Source: Solea solea
Lineage: Eukaryota; Chordata; Actinopteri; Pleuronectiformes; Soleidae
Direction of reading: 5' to 3'
NCBI RefSeq assembly: GCF_958295425.1
Contig: NC_081146.1
Coordinates: 27,741,667-27,805,666, forward strand
Length of the DNA: 64,000 bases
Shown: positions 47,031 through 58,314 of the stretch, piece by piece
Position numbering within the stretch: position 1 is the first letter of the stretch
How the letters are laid out: every line of letters begins with the position of its first letter
The notes under the pieces: generated by a model
What the model was told of the DNA's origin: nothing
Databases searched by the model: none
The model's input: only the letters and a program-made list of their open reading frames with translations
Translations under genes and position numbers: made by a program

Positions 47031-47109
47031 CTCCAGCTGATGAATTATGTATGGTGACGACGAGAGACGGAAGAGCACAGAGGATCATCAGAAACAAGAG
47101 CTGTGCCAT
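47031..47109 (-). CDS. gabbr1: gabbr1 coding exon 1 (start codon and signal peptide of GABA-B1a)
   Basis: First coding exon of the long isoform of GABA-B receptor subunit 1, the GABA-binding half of the obligate B1/B2 class C GPCR heterodimer of neuronal membranes. Reading begins MAQLLFLMILCALPSLVV, a hydrophobic signal peptide, and the exon ends one base into a codon at a GTAATG donor. The ATG is only 2 nt after a CAG acceptor preceded by a long pyrimidine tract (minus strand, about 47112-47165), so at least one noncoding 5' exon must lie further right. The intron starts with a short (TG)n tract. Together the 14 exons in this window encode 567 residues in one unbroken frame and match the mammalian GABBR1a order of domains. 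Teleosts can carry two gabbr1 paralogues; which one this is cannot be decided here. Confidence 0.85.
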
Positions 47110-47111
47110 CT

Positions 47112-47170
47112 CTGGAAGAGGAGGAAGAAGAGGAGGAAGAGGAGGAAGAGAAGGAAGCAGGAGAGAAGGT
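47112..47170. repeat. (GGA)n/(GAA)n purine tract
   Basis: Serves as the polypyrimidine tract (sense strand) of the acceptor just before the gabbr1 start codon. Confidence 0.8.
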
Positions 47171-47589
47171 AGTGAGAGAAAGTGGGACAGAGAAATATCT
47201 TTACAGTATTAATACTTCACTGTCAGTTACTCGTCACTGACGTCAACTACTTTTTGTCAAAAAAACCACACATTTAAACTTTTAAACACAAAAGTTGACT
47301 CAGATGTTGCTGAAGCATTAAATGGATTAAAGGTCAGTTTTTATACCTCATGTTTGTGGTCCTGTAAAAACAGTGTCGTCACAGACATCACGAGCAACGT
47401 GGGCTTCATTTCCCTTCACCAAGCGCGAGCTAGCCGTTAGCACCACGCTAGCTCATCCTGCTAAAGCTGCTGCTAAAACAACATTATTTCATAAACTAGC
47501 GCCACCTGTCGACTTTCAACAGCTTCCGTTTGTTAATTCTGCCCCAAAAAGCAGCCATGACAAGAGCTGTGTGTGTTTTAAATGTGTCC

Positions 47590-47690
47590 TGAAGCTCCGC
47601 GTCCGCGGGGCCGGTCTCCGGTCCTCGGTCCCCGGTCCCGGGCTCCGCGTTTACCTGCGGGAGAGTCACTCACCCTGTGTGGGTTGGGCT
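47590..47690 (-). promoter_or_regulatory. GC-rich block with two splice-donor consensuses upstream of gabbr1 exon 1
   Basis: A short CCGG- and CGCG-rich stretch 0.5 kb upstream of the gabbr1 start codon. In minus-strand sense it contains CAGG-GTGAGT and CCGCAG-GTAAAC, both near-perfect 5' splice sites, so it could hold the end of a noncoding first exon. A dispersed hAT-like repeat begins only about 20-40 bp further upstream. Confidence 0.3.
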
Positions 47691-47710
47691 AATCCAAAAC
47701 AGTGAAAACT

Positions 47711-48078
47711 AGGGGGGTGTTCTCTGAAGACACGCTGTTAGCTGTGAAACACGGCTGCTCTGAAAACACCCCCGTGAGCACTTGGTACTTTCCTCCTGAT
47801 GAAATGAACCATAGACTGTATGAAATGAACACATGAGCAAAAAATCCAATATTCTTATGTTGAAGGTTAAAATGGATGTAACCATTAGTTAATAATAAAT
47901 GGGTCAGTTTATCTCATACTATTGTTCTCTGTTTAAGTAAAATCACTTAATCAAGACTATTCTAACATTCCACACTACAAAATAAGTCATTAAAGTGTGT
48001 TTGAGTCGTGCTGATATGGTAATATCATCAATATCGGTATCGTATCGAAAGTGAAAAAGTTGTGTCGGGACATCCCTA
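47711..48078 (-). mobile_element. hAT-like nonautonomous repeat (copy 2, with terminus)
   Basis: Shares about 290 bp with 39641-39945 and extends to TAGGGATGTCCCGACACAAC in minus-strand sense, a typical hAT-family end. The other end is not identified. It lies directly upstream of the GC-rich block near gabbr1 exon 1. Confidence 0.65.
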
Positions 48079-48524
48079 CAAATTTGGGCATATCATGTTT
48101 GATTTGGGGAAGTGCAGATTCTCTCCAGGTAGAGCTGATCCTGGTTTTATGGAGGCATTCCATAGAGGTTGAACTGGCGACCCTCCGGTTACAAGCCAAG
48201 TTCCCTTTCCACTTGGCCACAGGCTGCCAATAACAGGCTGACCTACTTCACAATATAAATCATGACAAGTGCATATTTGTGCATAATGTAGTGACTCATC
48301 TACACTTACATCTGTTACAGCTAATATCATTTTCACAGTAAATGAATTCCAACTTAATTTTATACATGTTATTATATCTCCAGTCTTTGTCTGATGTACT
48401 GTACATGACCAAAGGAATCTACAGAAATCTAACTTCACATTTTTAGAAGCACCTTCAAACCAGGAGCTGTCTTTTAAATGTCCTCGAGCCACATTAGAGG
48501 TCAAACATCTCACTTACTCGTCCT

Positions 48525-48740
48525 CTACTCCACACAAGGGTCGGGCTGGCGCCAATCAGGACGCCAGTCCATCACAGGGTCATAAAGAGACCCACGCTCA
48601 GACGCTATGGTCAATTTAGAGTGTCCAATATACCTGATCCCCAGAGAGAACACACACACACATGGAGAACATGCAAACTCCATGCAGAAAGGCCTTGATT
48701 GTGAACCAGTGCACCCACCGTGTGGCCCGCCAAACATCTC
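48525..48740 (-). mobile_element. SINE-like repeat, degenerate copy
   Basis: Minus-strand sense contains GGGTGCACTGGTTCACAATC, CATGGAGTTTGCATGTTCTC and GACTGGCGTCCTGATTGGCG, all parts of the family seen complete at 51.8-52.2 kb. Confidence 0.75.
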
Positions 48741-48744
48741 CTAT

Positions 48745-49930
48745 ACAAAATAATTATGGATAATTCAAATAAAATAAAATAAAAATAAACGTGGTCTCAT
48801 TATTTAGAGAACATTTCTGGAACCATGTTTGTAAAGACGCTCAAATCCACATCCACAGGTTCACACACACACACACACACACACACACAGCTGCACCACT
48901 GCCCCTCTCATGAAAGCTGGTTGTGTTTTACTGGATTCTGCCACAGTTAAAAATATTTGATTCCCAAAGATTAAGAGATTTTTCTTCAGTATAATCAATA
49001 AAACATCTATACAAGCAACGCTAGCTTGGTTTTATTTCCAACAATGCACATTCTTGATGGTCAACGCTGAACTACTTCCTGTGTTTACCTACTATCAGCA
49101 GCTGTGTCTCATTCCCAGAAGTCTTTATTTATTCATTTCTTCCACGTGAGCAGCCGACAGAGTCACCTCCTCTGGCCGTGCTCACCCAGGAGACAGAAGT
49201 CATGTGCTGTGTGAAAAGAGACGCTCTAACCCACGGGTTTCCATCTTCTTCTTCTTCTTCTTCTTCTTCTTCTAATCAATCAAAAAATAACTAAATTCTT
49301 ATTATTACTTTTGTGAATTAATATTATTTGTGTAAATATTTCATGTAAATGTGATGTGTCTCATACTCTGGAGCCGTGGAACGTCATCTCTCTGGTGGGT
49401 TAGGAGTCTGAGCTTGTGCATGAGGTTGAGAGGTTACACAGACATACAGCTTGTGCTCTGGGACCAGTCTCCACACCCTGTTTATTAGTTTTGTAATTAT
49501 GAGTTTTGATGGACTCCAGTTAATATTCATTTTTGTGTAATACTGTGAGAGTAAATGTAGATGCTGCTGGTGTGTGATGGATCTCAGACAATGTCCCTTA
49601 AATGTTACTAACTTGAAATATGATTTACAAATAGAACAGCAGATAGAATCTGTATAGAAATAAAACATTATTATTCATGCAGTCAACTCTATAATTATAA
49701 ATTATTGACAGCAGATCATTTTGGAACGAACACTGGTTTGACCAGGTCAAATAAACCTGGTTACGCTTCTTAACTCTTCTCTTAATAACCCTTAAACTGT
49801 ATCACACTAACACTTGAGAGGATCCAGACACTGCAGCTGCACGACGCCCATGCTCAGCGTCTTCTTCTCCTGTAGCAGTGCTACAGCGCCACATACAGGC
49901 CTGGCACATGTACGACAGCATTTACAGTCA
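48745..49930. other. Intergenic or 5' intronic DNA, microsatellites only
   Basis: (CA)n at 48865-48890 and (CTT)n at 49246-49275. No gene recognised. Confidence 0.5.
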
Positions 49931-49935
49931 TTTTG

Positions 49936-50402
49936 TGGGTGTCAAACTGGTGGCCCTCCAGTCGATTACATGCGGCCCGCCCACCACTGTGCGAGGTGAT
50001 GGACTAAAGACAGAATATAAGACTAAATGTATTTGTATAATAATATATATATATACTAATAAGACATTGGGTTGTAATCATTGCTTTATTAAATGTATTA
50101 CACTCAACATGAAATGACATATATTTAAGCTGTTTTAATCACAATTATCCTCGTCATTATTTGATAAATTTTCTATTTAATTCTCCGTTTTTATGCATCA
50201 TAAATATGTTTTTATTGTGAATAATTTTATATCAAAACAAGCACTTTTACTTTGCAATTCTGTCTAATATCATAATGAATATCTTATATTGACCACCGGC
50301 TACTAAATAGTTGTTTTTTCCACTTTTTTTCCTCTATGTCGGCCCCGCTTGACCAGACTAGATGCTCATTGGCCCTCAGGTCATTTGAGTTTGACGCCCC
50401 TG
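49936..50402. mobile_element. Nonautonomous DNA transposon with imperfect terminal inverted repeats
   Basis: Left end GGGTGTCAAACTGG and right end TGAGTTTGACGCCCCTG are near reverse complements (11 of 14), of the CAGGGGTGTCAAACTC type found on hAT/Charlie-like elements. The 465-bp interior is AT-rich and noncoding. Confidence 0.65.
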
Positions 50403-50550
50403 GTGTAGATGAAGTCATTTCCTGAAACCATTTTTACAGAAAACTTTTCCAAAACAACAAAGAAAAACAACGTATAGTTTATAACATATGGTATATAATA
50501 ACGTATAGTATATAACGTATGGTATATTATAACGTATAGTATATAACGTA

Positions 50551-51168
50551 TCCAATCCAATCCAACTTTATTTGTTAAGCACTTTAAACAAACCACAATG
50601 GACCAAAGTGCTGTACAGAATAAATAAAAGGCATTATACATTAAAGGTTCAAAATGAGATAAAACATCTTAAAATAAATTAGAATCATAAAACACAATAA
50701 GAATTAGCAGCCATACAAAAAAAAAAAAAAAAAAAAAAAAAACAATAAATTCTATTCAAATTAAAATATGTAAAATAAATAAAAAACCAAACGTCTCATG
50801 AGGTTTCAAAGGCCAAAGAGAAAAGGTGGGTTTTAAGGAGGGATTTAAAAACAGACAAGGACGAGGCCTGTCTTATGCGCAGTGGCAGATCATTCCAAAG
50901 TTTTGGAGCTGCGACAGTGAAGGCACGATCCCCTCTGAGCTTCCGCTTAGTTTTAGGCACACTCAGGAGCAGCTGATCAGCTGACCTGAGAGAGCGAGCG
51001 GGTGAGTATGGATGTAGAAGCTCAGAGAGGTAGGGCGGGGCAAGACCATTCAGGGATTTAAAAACAAATAAAATCATTTTAAAATCGATCCTGAAATGTA
51101 TGGGCAGCCAGTGGAGTGAAGCTAAAATGGGGGAAATGTGCTCAAATTTACGTGTGCCAGTTAAAAGA
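50551..51168 (-). mobile_element. L2-like LINE 3' fragment inserted in the array
   Basis: Minus-strand frame reads ILFVFKSLNGLAPPYLSELL, RSADQLLLSVPKTKRKLRGD and APKLWNDLPLRIRQASSLSV, the C-terminus of fish L2-type ORF2. The 3' part ends AAATAAAGTTGGATTGGATTGG. Both edges carry ACGTAT from the array, compatible with a short target-site duplication. 5' truncated. Confidence 0.8.
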
Positions 51169-51797
51169 CGTATGGTATATAATAACGTATAGTATATAAC
51201 GTATGGTATATTATAACGTATAGTATATAACGTATGGTATATAATAACGTATAGTATATAACGTATGGTATATAATAACGTATAGTATATAACGTATGGT
51301 ATATTATAACGTATAGTATATAACGTATGGTATATAATAACCTATAGTATATAACGTATGGTATATAATAACGTATAGTATATAACGTATGGTATATAAT
51401 AACTTATAGTATATAACGTATAGTATATAACGTATGGTATATAATAACGTATGGTATATAATAACATATAGTATATAACGTATGGTATATTATAACGTAT
51501 GGTATATAACGTATGGTATATAATAACTTATAGTATATAACGTATAGTATATAACGTATGGTATATAATAACGTATGGTATATAATAACATATAGTATAT
51601 AACGTATGGTATATAATAACGTATGGTATATAATAACATATAGTATATAACGTATGGTATATTATAACGTATGGTATATAATAACGTATAGTATATAATA
51701 ACATATAGTATATAACGTATGGTATATTATAACGTATGGTATATAATAACGTATAGTATATAACGTATGGTATATTATAACGTATAGTATATAACGT

Positions 51798-52181
51798 CAG
51801 TCAGTCAGTCATCATCTACCGCTTTATCCTCTGCCAGAGGGTCGCGGGGGGTGCTGTGCCAATCTCAGCTACATCGGGCGATAGGCGGGGTACACCCTGG
51901 ACAGTTCGCCAGTCCATCGCAGGGCCACACACAGATAGAGACAAACAACCATTCACTCTCACACTCACTCCTATGGTAAATTTAGAGTGTCCAATTTACC
52001 TATCCCCACATTGCATGTTTTTGGACTGTGGGAGGAAGCCGGAGAACCCGGAGAGAACCCACGCACACACGGGGAGAACATGCAAACTCCATGCAGAAAG
52101 GCCCTTGTTCCAACCGGGGCTTGAACCCGGGTCTTCTCGCTGCAAGGCGAGAGTGCTAACCACTACACCACCGTGTGGCCC
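51798..52181 (-). mobile_element. SINE-like element, complete, inserted in the array
   Basis: Minus-strand sense starts GGGCCACACGGTGGTGTAGT (tRNA-like head), has GGGTTCAAGCCCCGGTTG (box B), the common body CATGGAGTTTGCATGTTCTC, and ends in a (GACT)n tail. It is flanked by TAGTATATAACGT on both sides (51785-51797 and 52182-52194), a likely 13-bp target-site duplication, though the array itself repeats this word. Confidence 0.82.
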
Positions 52182-52434
52182 TAGTATATAACGTATGGTA
52201 TATAATAACGTATGGTATATAATAACGTATAGTATATAACGTATGGCATATAATAAGGTATAGTATATAACGTATGGCATATAATAAGGTATAGTATATA
52301 ACGTATGGTATATAATACTGTCTCCTCTGGCTCATGTAAGGATCACTTTCTGCGATAGTGACAGTGAACTCTTAAAGCTTGAAACGGGGATTGGTGCCAT
52401 TCATTTTTGTTAGGAGCTTTGCCAGTCAACATTT

Positions 52435-52452
52435 TGTGTGTGCGTGTGTGTG

Positions 52453-52484
<32 letters not shown>

Positions 52485-52655
52485 GGTCAGACAGCAGGAG
52501 TCATTAATATTAGTGACCACACAGTGAGCTGGATAAAGCAAACTCTCCGTGAGTGAATACAGCATGCATGAGAGGCAGAACGACCAGCTCACTCACTCAC
52601 TCACTCGCTCACTCAGTCGTTCACTCACTCACTCACTCACTCACTCACTCAGGCC
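52435..52655. repeat. (GT)n and (CTCA)n microsatellites
   Basis: GT run at 52436-52484 and CTCA run at 52588-52650. Confidence 0.92.
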
Positions 52656-52769
52656 ATCAGTGGTGTGGAGCACACACAGAGACAGAGCTGATCAAAGCGT
52701 CAGTGCTGCACACAGTGATATCTGTTGGCCCACAGGACAGAAACTACTGTAATAGTTTGAACAATGGTT

Positions 52770-53520
52770 CTCAATAACAGGTCTAGGGACCCTAAGGGTT
52801 CTATGAAGAGGTCCCAGGGGGTCCCCAGAGAAAAATAAAAACAAAGCTGTTACAGTTTATAATACAATCATGTGATGGAACACGAGTTTGGATGTGCGTA
52901 TCATTCGCATTATAAAACAACAACACTGAGCGAGCTAATAACAATGTAGCCACATAACGTTCTGGAACGCACAGTGGATTATTAAAAGACCGCGTCCAGC
53001 ATGAAAATGAGGACGGTTTTTTAAACCCTGTATGTGACTTCAAATGAACACTAACGTAACTCAGAATTTCAGAAGTAACTACTGTGTCTGTTTGTCCTTA
53101 AAGGGGACATATTAGTCTCATGTCCTGCCACTCTCTCTCAGCTGCTAAAGAATCCCTGCGTATGTTGTGTAGAAACTCTGGAGAAAGAATGTGCGACTGC
53201 TTCTTCTTCCGTAGCATAGCAGAAGTGATCGGCATGACCAGGAGCATCTGCCTTCGTTAAGAAGTGCAGCCAAAGATTTAGTTCTTCTGCGATGTCTTTT
53301 TGTTTGTCCATCTTCAGCCAACAGTGAAAACACACGCAGCTTCTCGAGGGAGCAGTAACAGTGAGGAGTCGCCCCATGTGTTTCCTCTGTGAGCAGCTGA
53401 TTGGCCCAAAAGGTGGTATCACCACGCCCTAACTAGGAATGGATTCACAGCCATCAAATACAAAGTTTATGCTTTTAACACCCACAATACTGTGATTTGA
53501 AACACTGAGTGGCTTCTTTG
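52770..53520. repeat. Two suspected dispersed repeats
   Basis: At 52770-52830 a segment with GGTTCTCAATAACAG and GGTCCCAGGGGGTCCCC. At 53097 the phrase TTAAAGGGGACATATTA begins a region with a 95-codon minus-strand frame (53138-53425). Both phrases recur in fish genomes as transposon ends; families not assigned. Confidence 0.4.
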
Positions 53521-53619
53521 AAATTTCAACTTGCAGTAAACTACTCTGGAAATATCTTGTTTACTCGACGTGTAGCTGGTTTGCTCGCGGTCACTTGCAT
53601 TCATCTGGACAACCTACCC

Positions 53620-54650
53620 AAGGCCTTATCGTAACCTTAACCATTACCGGTTCATGTCTAACCATAACCTGAACCTAACCTTAATCATTACTGGTTCATG
53701 TCTAACCATAACCTGAACCTAACCTTAACCATTACCGGTTCATGTCTAACCATAACCTGAACCTAACCTTAACCATTACTGGTTCATGTCTAACCATTAC
53801 CGGTTCATGTCTAAGCATAACATGAACCTAACCTTAATCATTACCAGTTCATGTCTAACCATAACATGAACCTAACCTTAACCATTACTGGTTCATGTCT
53901 AACCATAACCTGAACCTAACCTTAATCATTACTGGTTCATGTCTAACCATAACATGAACCTAACCTTAACCATTACTGGTTCATGTCTTACCATAACCTG
54001 AACCTAACCTTAACCATTACTGGTTCATGTCTAACCATAACCTGAACCTAACCTTAACCATAACTGGTTCATGTCTAACCATTACCGGTTCATGTCTAAG
54101 CATAACATGAACCTAACCTTAACCATTACTGGTTCATGTCTAACCATAACCTGAACCTAACCTTAACCATAACTGGTTCATGTCTAACCATAACCTGAAC
54201 CTAACCTTAACCATTACTGGTTCATGTCTAACCATTACCGGTTCATGTCTAACCATAACATGAACCTAACCTTAATCATTACCAGTTCATGTCTAACCAT
54301 AACATGAACCTAACCTTAATCATTACTGGTTCATGTCTAACCATAACCTGAACCTAACCTTAACCATTACTGGTTCATGTCTAACCATTACTGGTTCATG
54401 TCTAACCATAACCTGAACCTAACCTTAACCATTACTGGTTCATGTCTAACCATAACCTGAACCTAACCATAACCATTACTGGTTCATGTCTAACCATAAC
54501 CTGAACCTAACCTTAACCATTACTGGTTCATGTATAACCATAACCTGAACCTAACCATAACCATTACTGGTTCATGTCTAACCATAACATGAACCTAACC
54601 CTAACCATTACTGGTTCATGTCTAACCATAACCTGAACCTAACCATAATT
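53620..54650. repeat. 44-bp minisatellite, about 23 copies
   Basis: Unit GGTTCATGTCTAACCATAAC followed by CTGAACCTAACCTTAACCATTACT, with shorter units. The AACCTAACC words resemble telomere repeats but are part of the 44-bp unit. Confidence 0.94.
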
Positions 54651-54654
54651 CACA

Positions 54655-54990
54655 TCTTAGTCCTAAACACAACCAGTTCCTCGGAAATGAGGTTCTGCCT
54701 CATTAGGACAAGGATTTGGTCTCCATGAGGACTACTGGTCCCGACAAGACCAGAAAATGTCCTAACAAATACAAGAACACACACACACACACATTTTTGT
54801 ACAGCTATCTCAACGAGGACTTATCATCTAATCTTAACTTAACCACAGTGCAAATCTTATTTCTAACTTCACCAGTTCCTAAGAAACGAGGTACTGCCTC
54901 ACTGATCCTGGTCTTAGTCTCCATGAGGACTACTGGTCCTGACAAGGTCAATGTTTGTGTCAGTACAGGTCCTAAAGAGGTAACAAATAC
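54655..54990. repeat. Tandem duplication of about 200 bp
   Basis: ACCAGTTCCTCGGAAATGAGG at about 54671 and ACCAGTTCCTAAGAAACGAGG at about 54870 open two related blocks, both with CTCCATGAGGACTACTGGTC. The blocks follow the 44-bp array and look like one composite fish repeat. Confidence 0.75.
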
Positions 54991-55159
54991 AGGACACGCA
55001 CACGCCTGCCACCTAGCGACTCGATGATGCCGGAAACGGCAAAGAAAAGGGCGCTGATTTGCGTCCATTTCACAATCACAAGCAGCGCACAGTAGAGTCT
55101 GAAACGGATGCTGGACACATAGTTACTGTTGTGATGTGATGTGATGGCGCGAGGAAGGC

Positions 55160-55206
55160 CGACACACACACACACACACACAGTAACACAGTAACACAGT
55201 AACACA
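55160..55206. repeat. (CA)n and AGTAACAC repeats
   Basis: CA run followed by four copies of AGTAACAC. Confidence 0.9.
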
Positions 55207-55379
55207 ACGTCACCTGCCCCGTGTTAATGACATAACATGTATATTGTATGTACAGCGGGAGACACGGGGATTGTGGCCCGTGCACAGAACAGAATACACG
55301 GCCTGCGCGTGCAGACTGTGACATAGGGCTGTAAATGATCTACAAGGAAAATGGAGGCATCACAGGTGATGATCTGTGA

Positions 55380-55750
55380 CAGTACTTACTATTAGTTTGG
55401 TGTAGTGTCACGAGATGACAGCTGTTCCTCGCGGCTGGAGCTTCCAGGGAAAAACCCTCCAAATAAATATCTTATGTGAAATGGCTGTTTTTATATATGG
55501 CTATAAATGTGCACGCTGCTCGGCGCGTGAACAGCGGGATGTTAGAAAAGGCGAGACATGATTGTTCTTGTATTAAAGGTAAGAAATATCCATGCACTAT
55601 ATACATATAAGCGACACAACAGCGATGCACCGTTTCTCCCCTCCGTGTCTCTCCTCCCCCCTCTCTCTACAATCCTCAGCTAATTCACGACGTCACGATG
55701 GAGACGTGCCGTGCGTAACAGCCCCGCCCTCTTCCTCTCTAACGTGAGAC
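55380..55750 (-). promoter_or_regulatory. Candidate distal promoter and noncoding first exon of gabbr1 (1a)
   Basis: Exon 1 has a splice acceptor 2 nt before its ATG, so a noncoding upstream exon is needed. This CpG-enriched stretch has, in minus-strand sense, a GC box (GGGCGGGGC near 55.73 kb), a CRE-like GTGACGTCG near 55.69 kb, and further on a good donor GTAAGT at 55389-55384. A rival candidate is the GC-rich block at 47590-47690, with donors CAG-GTAAAC (47654) and CAGG-GTGAGT (47673). Nothing in sequence alone decides between them. Confidence 0.3.
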
Positions 55751-56063
55751 ACGCTTCTGTTAACTGCACGAGTTTAAAGATTATATTTGCACACTCACCT
55801 TGTTATTTCTGTTCATTTCTCTTTTCTGTCTTGTTTTGATGCTGTTGTTTTATTTTTGTAATATTTGAAAACTGTAACAGTATAAACACAAGGAGTTTTG
55901 AGTATTTGTTATCAATAAAGTTTGTTTAAAAAAATCAAAAACACGCTGAGGTCTAAACCCACAGCAAAAAGATCATGAATCTGAAGTGGATTCAAGCACT
56001 GGTGACACGTGGGTGCTGAGACAGGAAGAGGAGGAGACACGCGAGCGCAGGTGCACATATGGC

Positions 56064-56204
56064 GCTGCTGCTGATGCTGATGCTGCTGCTGATGCTGATG
56101 CTGCTGCTGATGCTGCTGCTGCTGATGATGATGATGATGCTGATGATGCTGCTGATGCTGATGCTGCTGCTGATGCTGCTACTGCTGATGCTGCTGATGC
56201 TATT
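56064..56204. repeat. CTG/ATG trinucleotide repeat
   Basis: About 47 triplets of GCTGCTGATG type. Frames with poly-Ala/Asp or poly-Ser/Ala are artefacts. A 20-base poly-C run is at 56259-56278. Confidence 0.93.
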
Positions 56205-56319
56205 AGCAGGACATTGTTAAGCCCGTTTCTTTGTAAAGCTCTTGGAGCTGAAGCCAACACCCCCCCCCCCCCCCCCCCGCTCTTCTGCTTCCGTTCATGC
56301 ACAGTAAAGTCTGCATGGG

Positions 56320-57250
56320 CAATATTGTGATATATCGATATGGTGACATATTTTTTAAGGTTGTTGCATTGACAATAATCTTATTTATTATTCTAAATAA
56401 ACTTGTGAAATCCAGGTAAAAATGAAATAATTCACCTGGATTGAACAGATGAAGTGATGCAGCCATCATGCCTGTACTTACTGTCCAAGCCTGTGGGGGC
56501 AGTGCAACGATCTCAGGTTCTGACTGACGTCAGCTGAATATACTGAATGACCACATCATTCCATCAATGGATTTGTTCTGCACTGATGGCACGGGCATAT
56601 TCCAAGATGACAATTCCAGGATTCATTGGGCTCCAATTGTGAAAGAGTGGTTCAGAGTCCAGACCTGGTGCCATGTGCTGGAGAAGACTTTGCACCGTGG
56701 TCCGTCATCAACACAAGATCTTGATGAATAATGAATACAACACTGGACGGAAATGAATCTTGTGACATTGCAGAAGTTCATCCAAACAATGCCACAGCCA
56801 ATGAGTGCGAGAGGCGGTCCAACCAAATATTAGAGTGCGTGACCCTTTTTTTCTTGGCCAGACAGTGTATATATTACATGTTGTTTAAAATACACATGGA
56901 CTTGACAAAATTGTATTTAAAAAGACACTTATAGCTGAATTTGACCATATTTATAAGAAATGTCATTGTTTTGAACACACGTAAATATCCTCCATTTAAC
57001 ATGAGAAAGCCAGATAAACCAGGTATCATCTGAAATATAACAGTAATTATAACAGTAATAACTGTATTTTAAGCATGTAATACAGATCATAAACAGAAGA
57101 TTTCTTTTATTTTAGACTGTATTTACAGCCTACACCTGAAAAGAGTCCAGAGAAACAACCTGTGTGCACCTTAACGTCATGTTATCTCAGTGGAAAGTCT
57201 CTTGTATATTAGGATATAGCCCAACATTGCATACTGATTTGATTTATATC
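56320..57250 (+). mobile_element. Old dispersed repeat (copy 3 of 3), split by a Tc1-like insertion
   Basis: The parts at 56320-56430 and 56872-57250 align in order with the 36.54-36.98 kb copy (GCATTGACAATAATCTTATTT; ACATGGACTTGACAAAATTG; AGAGAAACAACCTGTGTGCA). The material between them is foreign to that family. Confidence 0.5.
56470..56872 (+). pseudogene. Tc1-like transposase remnant and transposon end
   Basis: Plus-strand codons read [20 protein letters not shown], close to the FQDDNAPIHRA-VKEWF segment that holds the second catalytic Asp of Tc1-like transposases. The 3' end has GCGGTCCAACCAAATATTAG and TTCTTGGCCAGACAGTGTAT, a known Tc1 terminus. The N-terminus and last catalytic residue are gone. 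Confidence 0.7.
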
Positions 57251-57524
57251 ATAATGTATGTCAATTCGATAACTTCTTGGTATTAATATTTCATTCAAAC
57301 AATGGAGTAAAGGCTGCTGAGATGATGGTTTTATTGATATAATGCATGAAAAATGACTGACAATCTAACTCAGAAATGCTTTTATCAGACCAGAGATCAG
57401 TGAGGGTGGAAGTGTTTAAGGGAAGGTTCAAGTGCAGTTTTGTAGCATGGTTGTATGAGGCACTGTGACCCCCCCCCCGCCCCCCCAACACACACACACA
57501 CACACACATTCACTCACTCCATAT

Positions 57525-57758
57525 AAGGAAGTCTCAAACTTGTATCCTCCCCAATTTAATATGAAGTTAAGTGTTTTCATATTTATATTCATTTTACATC
57601 ATCCATGTTTCTCATGCAAACTACAGTATATATTGTTCCATATAAAAACACTTTACAATTTTTAAATTCTGTCAAACACTGTCATGAATATTGTTATTGC
57701 AATGATTCATGATGCCCCCCCCCCCCCGGGGCACTTGAGTTTGAGACCCCTGGTGTTT
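57525..57758. mobile_element. Short hAT-type MITE
   Basis: Ends AGTCTCAAACTTG and GAGTTTGAGACCCCTGG form terminal inverted repeats of the CAGGGGTCTCAAACTC type. Contains a poly-C run at 57715-57727. Confidence 0.6.
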
Positions 57759-57759
57759 T

Positions 57760-58310
57760 GCCTTGTTGTCAGTGTCCGTGCCTCACACAGCCACACCTCA
57801 AAAAACAAGTCAACCTGTCCCTTTAAAATGTTTTAAAACAACTTCAGAACATCTGTACAACAAACCAGTGAAATATTACAATCAGCAACATGTAGAACTG
57901 TACACTTCAATATCTTCAAGCTTTGTAGTAATTACATACATAATATAATACAGTTGATTTGTAGACTTCACTGTTAGAACAGCATCGTGACAGCAGAGAT
58001 CACAGCTCTTCAAGTGTCATCCACAAACAGTGCTCGCGTGAGTGAGATCATTCACTTTTGTCCTTTAAATGGTCACATGGTTTAAATGGGTCACTCTCTC
58101 AGGAAAACGAGTACATGGACTAACAGCCGTATGATTCTACTTCTATACAAATGTAAACAATATGCAAATCATACAAATCTCACATCAAAACACTTATGAC
58201 ATAAACATCATTAAACATCGCCCGAGTGTCATCGTCTTTGCTTTATGTTGTGTCAGTGTCACAAATGTCAGTTTAAATAAATCACTACTGGAACTGGAAC
58301 TGTGGAAACA
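57760..58310. other. Intergenic DNA with no recognised feature
   Basis: Between the two genes, downstream of sh3bp5l. Nothing recognised. Confidence 0.45.
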
Positions 58311-58314
58311 GTCA

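Larger units (their letters stand above)
50470..52310. repeat. CGTATAGTATATAA / CGTATGGTATATAATAA array interrupted by two insertions
   Basis: About 0.8 kb in total of alternating 14- and 17-bp units at 50474-50550, 51167-51797 and 52182-52310. The array is split by an L2-like LINE fragment and a SINE-like element. Confidence 0.92.

Noticed and set aside
53620..54650. Interstitial telomere repeat
   Set aside because: AACCTAACC words occur only once per 44-bp unit; no TTAGGG run.
55797..55830. AACAAG-GTGAGT donor on the minus strand as the end of the gabbr1 first exon
   Set aside because: Good donor consensus, but the upstream DNA is AT-rich without promoter features; the block at 55.38-55.75 kb fits better.
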